A stretch of DNA of 49,372 bases, taken from positions 1 to 49,372 of the forward strand of contig JAJFKT010000008.1 of assembly GCA_021773075.1 (NCBI GenBank), read 5' to 3'. Made by a program: the position numbers and the translations under genes. Position 1 is the first letter of the stretch. Each line of letters opens with the position of its first letter. This document shows positions 1 to 7,104 of the stretch, one piece after another. The notes beneath the pieces are model-generated. The model saw nothing but the letters and a program-made list of their open reading frames with translations. It ran no database searches and was not told the origin of the DNA. Source of the DNA: Woeseiaceae bacterium. Lineage in GTDB: Bacteria; Pseudomonadota; Gammaproteobacteria; Steroidobacterales; Woeseiaceae.

Positions 1-419
1 AGAGTTGCTCAGTCCACGACCCATCTTATCTCGACGTCGGTACGTGCTGTGGAGGTACGGTTCGCATTTTTTCTCATACAGTTTGGAATCTTGTGGTGGT
101 GGGTTATTCGGTTGATCCTCGATCTGATTCACTAGCAACAAGTTCCATTTGTCGACTGTCCGCTCATAGGCGATAGCAGACATCGAAGCTATTCGAGTTT
201 GCGGCAGAAACATTCTTTGGTGATCGGCTGCATCTGGCCGAACCGAGAAGTTCAAGTACTCACAGAGCGATGGGCTGCTTTACTTCGCATTGCAGCCGGT
301 CGCGAATCCTAGGTTATAATTTCTGCTGTTGACCCAATATAGATAGTCGCTCGCCAAAATGGCAATTGCGCGGCGGCTGAGAATTTTGGACGAGTTTTTC
401 TTGTGATATCTTTCTGCTA
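1..419. other. Stretch without a recognised gene at the window edge
   Basis: No convincing complete gene is seen here. Two forward frames are open from the window edge: frame 1 to a TAG at 133-135 and frame 3 to a TAG at 174-176 (57 codons). Either could be the 3' end of a gene that starts outside the window, but neither peptide resembles a family I recognise. The remainder, up to the start at 420, should hold the promoter of the next gene. I see no clear -35/-10 pair and no terminator. Confidence 0.3.
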
Positions 420-1772
420 ATGGGTGTTTCCGGGTTAGGACCATTTGACAACGATTGTGCGCTCGACTTTGTCGATGAATTCATCGAGGTCGGGTCACCA
501 ATTCGCAGTATCCGTGCTGCACTTGCACGGTTAGACGAGGATTGTTATCACCAAAATGACGAGGTGTATCAGGCTTGGGCCGCCTGTGAACTTGTGGCAA
601 TCGTCTTAAGCGGCGGAGAGGGGTATGACGCTGACGACCCCCAATATGAAGCGGCATCAAGGCTGCGACCGAACAAGAAACTCGTCGACCAGTGTCTCAC
701 GACGCTGACACACATCCTCGACAAAAATTCCGAACTTTCTGACCTCGTTGACGCCGAACAACGCGTCGGCGTCGAATCAAACCTGGAGCAAACTCGTGCC
801 CGTCTCGAACAGGGCCTCGTTCTTGACAAGTTCCCACGGCTGAAAGTACCCAAAATAAAGGCTATGCAGGCCTATGCGGTGGCGACCGGTGGAAAGTGGA
901 TTGTCGCGCTGTACGACTATTCGAATCTGATCGTCCTGGACGCCGTCTATGACCAAAAACCTGAGAGCGTCGAACAAATCCCATTGGGCCACATGGCCGT
1001 TCTATTCAACTGTCGATACCTTGGCCCTATTGACGACTTTGCAGGCCTTGGGCGATTGCGACCCGCAGAGGCCCTTACAGAATCTAATGAATATGTAACT
1101 ATCATTCGCCACGCATGCTCATCTAGCAGTGACATGGCGAGCTTCGAGACCAACTATTGGCTGAATCGTGGTCGACAGTTTACCCAGCAGCACTACGACG
1201 ACGTTCGAGAGTATCCGTTCGGCCCAGAGTTTTTGCCCGATCAGTTTGCGGAAGCCGTTGAAGACTTTGTTGCTAGCGGCACGCTTGAGCTTCCACCGGT
1301 ACCGACACCCACTGAGCTGCGCGACGAATTTCTAGAGCGTTGCCAGAGCGAATGGGCGCGGTATCTGGAGGGTGATGGTGGTGGACCATTCTCGTTTCCG
1401 CGTCTGTATGAATTGGATGTCTCAAACTACATAGTGCCGTGGATCAAGCTTCACCTACGGACCAACTGGACTAATAGCGGAATGTGTCTGCCTGATGACC
1501 TATTTCGTTATTTTCTCGCTGGCGTTGTTGCCGCAAGCATTGGCGCCTGCGCCGAGAGCGAGGTACCCGAGAGCCTGGTGCCAATTCTGAAACCCCTCAG
1601 AGCGCACATCGGTCACCCGGAAATCAGTAGCGCGATCCATATCCTGTCGTGCGTACTGGACGAAGCCAGTGTCATCCCTCGCGTCTTGCGTAACGATCCG
1701 CCGCGCCGAGTGGCGTTTCTCAACTGGGCCAATGCGCTCCGCGACGCGCTTACGGCGACGTTACCGAATTGA
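420..1772 (+). CDS. DUF4259-type protein with unrecognised C-terminal region
   Basis: A 450-residue protein whose N-terminus (MGVSGLGPFDNDCALDFVDE) matches the signature of DUF4259 proteins, which begin MG-x3-GPFDND-x-A-x-DF. This fixes the start at 420 even though the ribosome binding site is weak. DUF4259 proteins are usually about 130-150 residues long, and here the domain covers roughly residues 1-130. About 300 further residues follow: a beta-rich stretch near 140-260 and a largely helical C-terminal part near 300-450. I see no signal peptide or membrane segment, so it is probably cytoplasmic. DUF4259 has no established biochemical function; related proteins sometimes lie near toxin/immunity genes, so an immunity-like role is possible but only a guess. 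It stands alone between two intergenic stretches. Confidence 0.7.
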   Translation: MGVSGLGPFDNDCALDFVDEFIEVGSPIRSIRAALARLDEDCYHQNDEVYQAWAACELVAIVLSGGEGYDADDPQYEAASRLRPNKKLVDQCLTTLTHILDKNSELSDLVDAEQRVGVESNLEQTRARLEQGLVLDKFPRLKVPKIKAMQAYAVATGGKWIVALYDYSNLIVLDAVYDQKPESVEQIPLGHMAVLFNCRYLGPIDDFAGLGRLRPAEALTESNEYVTIIRHACSSSSDMASFETNYWLNRGRQFTQQHYDDVREYPFGPEFLPDQFAEAVEDFVASGTLELPPVPTPTELRDEFLERCQSEWARYLEGDGGGPFSFPRLYELDVSNYIVPWIKLHLRTNWTNSGMCLPDDLFRYFLAGVVAASIGACAESEVPESLVPILKPLRAHIGHPEISSAIHILSCVLDEASVIPRVLRNDPPRRVAFLNWANALRDALTATLPN

Positions 1773-1834
1773 ACACAAAGAACGTGGGAACAGGCGAAAC
1801 GTGATGAACCAGGTTCTAACCGTACCACTCTGAC

Positions 1835-1860
1835 TGTCCGCTGTTGGCCGGAACCTGTCA
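1835..1860 (+). repeat. Copy 1 of a degenerate GTCYGCT-TGGCCG element
   Basis: The intergenic sequence TGTCCGCTGTTGGCCGGAAC, continuing to 1860, resembles a second intergenic stretch at 2621-2650. Both share GTCYGCT, then TGGCCG, then a CC-rich end with GTCA. They may be copies of a dispersed intergenic element. With only two diverged copies in the window this is weak. Confidence 0.25.
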
Positions 1861-2014
1861 TCCAGGTGTTAAACTGCTGAGCGACGGCTGCTGACCCATT
1901 GCGGCCGTTCGAAACACGTCTGCTATATATCATATTTCCAGTTGAGTCTCGAGTTTTGTGATGCTGGCATTGAAGGACAATGATTTGACTGTCGCCTCCG
2001 AAAAGGACATTTCC

Positions 2015-2614
2015 ATGATGAGCAAAGGTCTTGGCTTACTGACAGTCCTGTTGCTTGCTTTTCCGACAGGTCCGTCCTTCGCCCTCGAAATACAGAACTT
2101 CAAATTTGGGCTAGTGTGTGAGCTTGAAGTTGAGCTGGAATCTGCTGAAGTCGATCTTCCGGTCGAATGGATTTGCTTCGAAACCGAAACGGTATACATA
2201 ACGGGTCAAGGTCGGTGCGTTTACAACCGCCAAGACGAGCATTGCACATGGTATGGATATGAATTTGACTATACGGGGGCAGTCGATGGGGACGAGATTT
2301 TCTGTAGATCAGCCTCAGTTCTGCCGGGCAATCTAGGTACGCCGAAGGGCGTTGACGAAGAAGGCGTCACCGTTAACGAATGGTCATACTCGCTGCCGCC
2401 GGGAGACGGCCATCACTACAACCCCCAATATTCTGTCTTCGGTTATCAGGACGAAACCGAGACGGTGGATTCGGACCAGACAGTCTGCACGTTCAACGGG
2501 GAGGAACTCTATCGGTTCCAGTACACGAAGGTCTACCCGGCGCTAAAAGAGAAGACTGTTAAGGACTCGATACAAAGGATTATTTCAGACCGCGCTGATG
2601 CAGAGGAGGAGTAA
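2015..2614 (+). CDS. Exported protein of unknown function
   Basis: A secreted protein of 199 residues from the chosen start. An in-frame ATG lies upstream at 1958, but ATG 2015 has AAGGA at 2003-2007 with 7-nt spacing and directly precedes a typical signal peptide (MMSKGLGLLTVLLLAFPTGPSFA, cut before LEIQ). The mature part contains several cysteines (in CELEV, ICFE, GRCV, HCTW, FCRS and VCTF) that could form disulfides in the periplasm. It is acidic and rich in Tyr and Glu. The C-terminus is charged and helical (DSIQRIISDRADAEEE). I recognise no family or catalytic motif. Neighbours give no functional hint. Confidence 0.65.
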   Translation: MMSKGLGLLTVLLLAFPTGPSFALEIQNFKFGLVCELEVELESAEVDLPVEWICFETETVYITGQGRCVYNRQDEHCTWYGYEFDYTGAVDGDEIFCRSASVLPGNLGTPKGVDEEGVTVNEWSYSLPPGDGHHYNPQYSVFGYQDETETVDSDQTVCTFNGEELYRFQYTKVYPALKEKTVKDSIQRIISDRADAEEE

Positions 2615-2620
2615 CTTCTC

Positions 2621-2650
2621 AGTCTGCTTGTGGCCGAATCCGGCCGGTCA
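2621..2650 (+). repeat. Copy 2 of a degenerate GTCYGCT-TGGCCG element
   Basis: Begins seven bases after the stop of the exported protein. It reads AGTCTGCTTGTGGCCGAATC and continues CGGCCGGTCA. It resembles 1835-1860 and also contains a small GGCCGAATCCGGCC inverted repeat. A third weaker match (GAAACCGGCCATTGG) follows at about 2660-2674. Confidence 0.25.
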
Positions 2651-2812
2651 ATGCGTCCCGAAACCGGCCATTGGAACGTCCGCTTCTTGAGATATCCCGC
2701 CCTTCGTCTACGGACCGCAGATTCGCGTTTCCCCGATAGGTCCTTTGGCCAACAACGGCAAGAATAGTGATAGCCTTTCTGTGAATACATAGTTGCCCTG
2801 AGAGGTGGCGCA

Positions 2813-3178
2813 ATGCCGGATCGCTGGACCAAAAGACAGAGGCGGGAACTTCGCGAGCTTCAAGGACTTGCCTGGGAGCGGGAGCTAAGCGCCTCGCTCG
2901 AGAATTTGCAGAAAGATTTCCATTCCTGGCGGAAGGGTGACGTTTCGCCGTTTGAGCTCAATGACCGCATACATCGCTTCCACAATGGACGGTCTCGCGA
3001 GTTGTTCAATACCTATGCCGGCAGCCTAGATATGTTTTGGCTCGAATCGGTTGTTGCGCGAGGTGTCATCGAGGAGTCCGAAGTATCAGAGGACTTGCTC
3101 GCCGTGTATAGGCCCCACATCGATAGCTGCCGCGAACGACTCCGGAGTTCTGAGGACATTGCCGGCGACGACGAATGA
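2813..3178 (+). CDS. Small hydrophilic protein coupled to the SWIM gene
   Basis: A 121-residue, charged, mostly helical protein (starts MPDRWTKRQRRELRELQGLAWERELSASL, abbreviated here as a basic helix). I recognise no family. Cytoplasmic: no signal peptide or membrane segment. GAGAGG about 8 nt upstream supports the ATG at 2813. The stop codon overlaps the start of the downstream SWIM zinc-finger gene in an ATGA junction (3175-3178), so the two are almost certainly translationally coupled and may act together. The repeated Arg/Glu pattern in the first 30 residues suggests a helical interaction surface. The function cannot be inferred further. Confidence 0.65.
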   Translation: MPDRWTKRQRRELRELQGLAWERELSASLENLQKDFHSWRKGDVSPFELNDRIHRFHNGRSRELFNTYAGSLDMFWLESVVARGVIEESEVSEDLLAVYRPHIDSCRERLRSSEDIAGDDE

Positions 3179-4863
3179 GTATCACGGATACGAATTTGTA
3201 CGAGTTAGCTGGGCCGGGCGCCTTCGATCGTGGCTACGACTACTACCGGGAAGGGCGTGTCGTTGAACTCGAAATGCGTGGCGATCGCACTATCGGGATT
3301 GTCGATGGCACGACTTTGTACCGGGTCGAGCTGCGGCATGAGCACTCGGAACTGGACGGGAGTTGTGATTGTCCTGCTTCTGATCACATTGTCTTCTGCA
3401 AGCACTGCGTCGCGACTGCCTTGGCACTGCGGGACCAGTTAGCGAACAGTGTGCTCGCCGCGCAGAATGACGGCGGCGATTCACTTCGCAACTACCTGGT
3501 AGGCCTGGATACAAAGACGCTAGTTTCGCACCCGATGACCGTTGTTCACAAAGATTCGGCATTGTACGATCGACTCAGGAACCGTGCACAGTTGGAAAAA
3601 GGAACTGTGAACGTCAGTGAATTCAAGAAGGCCATCACGCGAGCCACGCCGCTAAGAGATGTGTTTGATCCGGCGAGTGTCAGTGCGTTGTTTCGAAACC
3701 TGGCGGCGACGTTGCGGGGCATTGTTGAGATTGCTGAGCAATTGCCTGCTACCGACTTACTCAATGTGGCCTTGCACACGATTAGGCGACTCGACAAAAC
3801 CTTGGAGCGCGTCGACGATTCATATGGGTATCGCTACGAGCCGCAGGAATGGGCGCGCGAGCTTCACAATCTGGCGCTGCAACGCAGTGAATGGCCGCCG
3901 GAAAGACGGGCGGAACATTTACTGGAATTGGCGCTCGACGATCCTTGGGATCAGTTCGCCGGCGCCCCTTTCGATTATGCAGGCGGTCTCGGCGAAGTGG
4001 GGCTGGAGGCTTTTTTCGAAGCAGTCGAAATGCGTCTGGCAGCGTTGCCCAAATTGCCTGCTGATGCGACGTACGATGACAAGATACCGTACTTGCGTCT
4101 GTCTCGTTACCCGCGGGCCAGAGCGGAGCAAGCGGAGGCCTGGGACGATGTTGCTCGCCTGGACGAATTGACGGCGACGACGGCTATTGATTTCGAGCGT
4201 CTCGCCGCTCTAAGCTTGAAGGCGGGGAAACCGGAGTCGGCGGCGGAGTGGTTAGCACGAGCCGACGCACTTGATGAGCGTGGTCGAAGGGGCCGGAACG
4301 AGCTCTGGTCAGAGGTTCATGCCGGACTCGGAGACTGGAATGCGGCGGTGTCGACGCGCGAGGCAGCCTTTCGGCGGGATGTGAGTTTCAAGGGATTTCG
4401 ACGGCTGATGCACTTTGCAGAGCAGGCCGGAGGCGTGGCCACTGTACGCGACTCGGTCGTGGAGTATCTCCAGGAAGGCAACAGGCCAGGCGGGTGGCCG
4501 GACGAATTGCATGCACTTACTCTAGTGCAGATTCTGCTTGAAGAGAAGGACTATGCGGGAATGGCCAGCAATGCCGTAGCCCGAATTGGGAACTCCGAGA
4601 AATTGCTGCAGGTGGCTCAGTGGCTTGCAGGACCGGCACCGAGTGGTGCAGCACCGCTCTATGAAAAGGCGGCGGCCGTGCTAATCGCCAAGAAGACCAA
4701 TCGCTGCTATCGATCCGCGGTCCGTACATTATTCGCAGCGAAACCAGTATTTGACGCGTGTGGTGCCGGCGCATTTGACGATTGCCTGAGCAGGATTCGG
4801 GAAGTGCACTATCGAAAGCGCAATCTCATGGCAGAACTCGATAAGAGGCTCGGCAAGGCGTAA
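3175..4863 (+). CDS. SWIM zinc-finger protein (DUF6880-like)
   Basis: A 562-residue cytoplasmic protein. Near the N-terminus it has the zinc-binding SWIM pattern C64-D-C66-x8-C75-K-H77 (CDC...CKH), preceded by the usual beta strands (GRVVELEMRGDRTIGIVDG). SWIM domains bind zinc and are thought to contact DNA or proteins. The region after about residue 150 is alpha-helical with TPR/HEAT-like helical pairs rich in Ala and Leu, typical of the long SWIM proteins annotated with DUF6880 in Proteobacteria (recalled, not searched). The start overlaps the previous stop by 4 nt. No helicase or transposase domain is attached, so it is not a SWI2/SNF2 or Mutator protein. The molecular function of this bacterial family is not established. 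The pair 2813-4863 forms a two-gene unit ending before the toxin-antitoxin promoter. Confidence 0.75.
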   Translation: MSITDTNLYELAGPGAFDRGYDYYREGRVVELEMRGDRTIGIVDGTTLYRVELRHEHSELDGSCDCPASDHIVFCKHCVATALALRDQLANSVLAAQNDGGDSLRNYLVGLDTKTLVSHPMTVVHKDSALYDRLRNRAQLEKGTVNVSEFKKAITRATPLRDVFDPASVSALFRNLAATLRGIVEIAEQLPATDLLNVALHTIRRLDKTLERVDDSYGYRYEPQEWARELHNLALQRSEWPPERRAEHLLELALDDPWDQFAGAPFDYAGGLGEVGLEAFFEAVEMRLAALPKLPADATYDDKIPYLRLSRYPRARAEQAEAWDDVARLDELTATTAIDFERLAALSLKAGKPESAAEWLARADALDERGRRGRNELWSEVHAGLGDWNAAVSTREAAFRRDVSFKGFRRLMHFAEQAGGVATVRDSVVEYLQEGNRPGGWPDELHALTLVQILLEEKDYAGMASNAVARIGNSEKLLQVAQWLAGPAPSGAAPLYEKAAAVLIAKKTNRCYRSAVRTLFAAKPVFDACGAGAFDDCLSRIREVHYRKRNLMAELDKRLGKA

Positions 4864-4922
4864 TTCGTTGCGATTCATACTGAGGGCCGGGCGGTCGGCG
4901 GCGCGGAGGCAATTGCGATATG

Positions 4923-4964
4923 TTGACGAGAATCCGTAATTTCCGTATTATCCGTATTTTACGG
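4923..4964 (+). promoter_or_regulatory. Promoter and operator of the toxin-antitoxin pair
   Basis: A near-ideal sigma-70 promoter is visible: TTGACG at 4923-4928, 17 nt, TATTAT at 4946-4951. TCCGTA occurs three times with an exact 9-bp period (4933, 4942, 4951). The last copy forms an inverted repeat CCGTA-TTT-TACGG (4952-4964). Spacer and -10 box lie inside these repeats, so a protein bound there would block transcription. This fits the known autorepression of Phd/YefM antitoxin operons. GGAG at 4971-4974 is the downstream ribosome binding site. Confidence 0.75.
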
Positions 4965-4981
4965 TTACTTGGAGAGCTTCG

Positions 4982-5251
4982 ATGGTTGCGACCACCGCTA
5001 CCGAATTCGCCAAACGATTTGGACGCTACAAGGAAGAGGCGCAGCGTGAACCGGTGGCCATCACGAGCCATGGGCGGGTCAGTGGCTATTTCGTATCGGC
5101 CCGTGAGTATGCTGAATTAGAACGCCTGAGAGCCTTTGAGCGGCATGTCTACCGTCTCGACAACTTGCCGGATGAGATTGCCGAAGCCATCGCGGCAGCC
5201 CGGATGGATCCTGCGCACGATCATCTCAATAAACTCTTGGAAGACGACTGA
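4982..5251 (+). CDS. Type II antitoxin, Phd/YefM family
   Basis: An 89-residue protein with the Phd/YefM fold: an N-terminal dimerising DNA-binding part (TATEFAKRFGRYKEEAQREP, then VAITSHGRVSGYFVSAREYAELERL) followed by a charged helical tail that normally wraps the toxin. The VAITSHGR-x-SGYFVS core is characteristic. GGAGAG upstream supports the start. It should bind its own promoter (the TCCGTA repeats just upstream) and neutralise the protein encoded 21 nt downstream. Phd/YefM antitoxins pair with Doc, YoeB, PemK-like and other toxins; here the partner looks PemK-like. The length is normal for the family, so the antitoxin appears intact. Confidence 0.85.
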   Translation: MVATTATEFAKRFGRYKEEAQREPVAITSHGRVSGYFVSAREYAELERLRAFERHVYRLDNLPDEIAEAIAAARMDPAHDHLNKLLEDD

Positions 5252-5272
5252 TACGTCGGCGCGGCAGCAGCG

Positions 5273-5602
5273 ATGGAATTTCCTGAGCCGGAAGTCGGCC
5301 TTGTTATTTCCTACTCGTACCTTTGGAACGATGAAGCAGCGGACGGCCATGTCGAGGGTCGCAAAGCTCGACCGTGCGTAGCGGAGCACCTGGGTCTTGA
5401 TAGCGATACGGCCTGGGTGGTGCTCAAGGACGTCAATGTCTTTGGCTGGCCGGGTTACGACCTACGGCAAGTACCGGAACAGGCGGGCCGTTACGACTAT
5501 GGCCTGTTGCCTCCCAGATTCTTCCAGATGATCGTGCAACGATTTACAGAGCTTCGGCATGCTGGACGAATCGTCGAGACGTCCCGCGATGATGACACCT
5601 GA
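5273..5602 (+). CDS. PemK/MazF-like toxin partner, probably internally deleted
   Basis: A 109-residue protein in the toxin position of the pair. The N-terminus (EPEVGLVISYSYLWNDEA...EGRKARPC) and the C-terminal half (HLGLDSDTAWVVLKDVNVFGWPGYDLRQVP...YGLLPPRFFQMI) both resemble the PemK-like proteins I recall next to Phd-type antitoxins. In those, which are about 150 residues long, a beta-strand block with a conserved 'V-T-P/ITH' segment of roughly 40 residues lies between 'RPC' and 'HLGLD'. Here RPC joins VAEHLGLD directly. I therefore infer an in-frame internal deletion that may remove much of the core and leave the protein non-toxic. No frameshift or stop is present. The alternative is a genuinely shorter subfamily. 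Confidence 0.6.
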   Translation: MEFPEPEVGLVISYSYLWNDEAADGHVEGRKARPCVAEHLGLDSDTAWVVLKDVNVFGWPGYDLRQVPEQAGRYDYGLLPPRFFQMIVQRFTELRHAGRIVETSRDDDT

Positions 5603-5755
5603 TTGACAACAGGTCTAAGCCACACTCTGTGCCCGGACAGTTACTTGACCTGTAACTAAGGGAAGCGACGGTCATTCGTAAATAGAGAGTTTAGGTCGCA
5701 ACATCAAGTGCCGTAACCAATGCTAGATAGCGTTGGCAGCAAGCCCCAGCTACCA

Positions 5756-5818
5756 CTCAGTTCTACACTTGCCCGACGGCTCTCTTGATTAGAGCCGCGG
5801 GGCGAGTGTGGTATTGAG
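5756..5818. repeat. Long 28-bp imperfect hairpin
   Basis: Two 28-nt arms (5756-5783 and 5791-5818) flank a 7-nt loop, CTTGATT. The inner 19 nt, ACACTTGCCCGACGGCTCT against AGAGCCGCGGGGCGAGTGT, pair with 16 Watson-Crick pairs, one G-U and two mismatches. The outer 9 nt continue the stem with two further wobbles and one mismatch. No U-tract follows on either strand, so it is not an ordinary intrinsic terminator. It could be a structured RNA, an extragenic palindrome or the end of a small mobile element. Confidence 0.6.
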
Positions 5819-6080
5819 GCTAAAGACTCCCGTCCTTACCTGGACACATCTGAATCGGCCCCAACAAATATTTCAATAAGACGCGCGCCTTTGCAGCGGC
5901 TTTCGGATCGTTGTCCAGACCTCGTTCAATCTGCAGGCGTGGACGTTCAAGATAGTCTCAAAACAGGTCTACGACGACTGGGCGAGGGCGGTGGGTATAA
6001 AGGAGCAATCGGGCCCTCGCTACCAAATGAATTATGGCCCCCTAGTGGAGACCATTTTCATTTGGAAATGGAGAAGGTTT

Positions 6081-6113
6081 GAACCTGCAAAGCCGCGTCA
6101 GCGGCGCAGGTTC
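6081..6113. repeat. Stem-loop with 8+5 bp stem
   Basis: GAACCTGC (6081-6088) pairs perfectly with GCAGGTTC (6106-6113). Inside, GCCGC (6092-6096) pairs with GCGGC (6101-6105) around a GTCA loop, leaving AAA as a one-sided bulge. It lies about 90 nt beyond the stop of the minus-strand exported gene. There is no clear T-tract, so its role as a terminator is doubtful. Confidence 0.45.
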
Positions 6114-6200
6114 GTGTCGAGGCCGGCTTGCCCTTTCTTGAATCCTTACCTCCTTGCGCAAATGAGGCGTTTTTGGAGGTCCGTTGTTAACGGGATTTCA

Positions 6201-6788
6201 CTATCGAACGCGCCCTTTGATCCTCCCTTCTTCAACGCTGAATTGCGTGCTGCTGAAGGGAAAACTCGAACTCAGTGGAACAATCTTGTCGATCGTAATA
6301 TGGAAATCACCTTCTGCGTTGGCGAATCTTCTTGTGCCACCCGTCCAAACACCATCGATGGACGCAAACTGTTCGCCGGTGTCGAAATTGATGCATACCG
6401 TGCCGTTTCCGTCACCGTGCAGGAGTGTGAGGCTACCGAACGTCAGTACGATGTTGTTGTCAGTGATCGTGGCAACCTTTAGGAAACCCATCGGGCACAC
6501 TGGATCGGGAGCCGGAAGGACATCCTCGGTTTTCGATACGACTTGAATCCTTGCCCGACCGAGTGTCCCGATCGCTGTTGTTTCGACCAAGGTGATTAGT
6601 TCAACCGTGTCGTCAGTGGGATCCGTCGGATCGTTTCGTAACCGCTGTTCAATACCATCTAGCAGCGTGCCTACGAATTTCATATCGACTTTTTTTCCGT
6701 GATCCGCGTAAGAGGGCGTTGCGCCGATCATTATGAGCGCCGCCGGCATTAGGGTCATCAATAATTTTCGTACGTGTTGAAATGTCAT
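6201..6788 (-). CDS. Exported protein of unknown function
   Basis: A 195-residue secreted protein from the chosen ATG at 6788, which has GGAG (6801-6798) 9 nt upstream; a GTG at 6803 is an alternative start. The signal peptide is clear (MTFQHVRKLLMTLMPAALIM...TPSYA, cut before DHGKK). The mature part is beta-rich and contains two cysteines (PVCPMG and TVCINF) that could pair. The C-terminal segment (ASIDGVWTGGTRRFANAEGD) looks like the end of a beta-barrel or lipocalin-like fold: 'TGGTGRFA.A.G' is a phrase seen in several secreted beta-sandwich proteins where a background level is compared. That resemblance is loose. The gene diverges from the CadC-like regulator at 7105, which could control it. 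Confidence 0.65.
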   Translation of the reverse strand: MTFQHVRKLLMTLMPAALIMIGATPSYADHGKKVDMKFVGTLLDGIEQRLRNDPTDPTDDTVELITLVETTAIGTLGRARIQVVSKTEDVLPAPDPVCPMGFLKVATITDNNIVLTFGSLTLLHGDGNGTVCINFDTGEQFASIDGVWTGGTRRFANAEGDFHITIDKIVPLSSSFPFSSTQFSVEEGRIKGRVR

Positions 6789-7104
6789 TTCGTTATGCTC
6801 CACTCGATTACTCTTTCCACACCCGCCGCGCGCAATTACATCGTGGATTCACATTTATCGGTGTCTCGGCGAACCATTGTTCGCAAAACGGGTCTAAATC
6901 GCTGTTTTTACAAGCTTGTGTGCAGTGTCTGCCGATAGCATCGACATCGCTTTAGGAAGACCTTAGGAATTTCTTATGATTGTCTGTGGACGCGTCGTTA
7001 CCAACAAAAACGCGTGAGGCAGTAGCGATTGCACCGGGTCGCCGTGTGACGAAAGGCCAGCCCCGATTCGATGCGGCCATGCCACCCAAATACGAGGTTG
7101 CAGA
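6789..7104. promoter_or_regulatory. Divergent regulatory region with repeats
   Basis: This 316-bp gap separates two divergent genes and must hold both promoters. It has a perfect inverted repeat GCGAAC-CATT-GTTCGC at 6870-6885. It also has two direct repeats TTAGGAA at 6952-6958 and 6963-6969, 11 bp apart start to start, which is one helical turn. Phased direct repeats are typical binding sites of OmpR-type winged helices, the domain at the N-terminus of the regulator encoded at 7105. Autoregulation or control of the divergent exported gene is a reasonable inference. Confidence 0.4.

Larger units (their letters stand above)
5603..6200. other. 598-bp stretch without a recognised gene
   Basis: No supported coding sequence is seen. 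A forward frame at 5891-6082 has no ribosome binding site and no recognisable content, and another at 5991-6482 is mostly antisense to the exported gene on the minus strand. The region contains an imperfect ACAGGTC/GACCTGT inverted repeat (5609-5615 and 5647-5653), a very long hairpin at 5756-5818 and a second strong hairpin at 6081-6113. It could hold a structured RNA or the remains of a lost element. Confidence 0.5.

Noticed and set aside
5891..6482. Plus-strand frames in the gene-free stretch and opposite the exported gene
   Set aside because: No ribosome binding site and no protein-like features; the minus-strand gene has a clear signal peptide.
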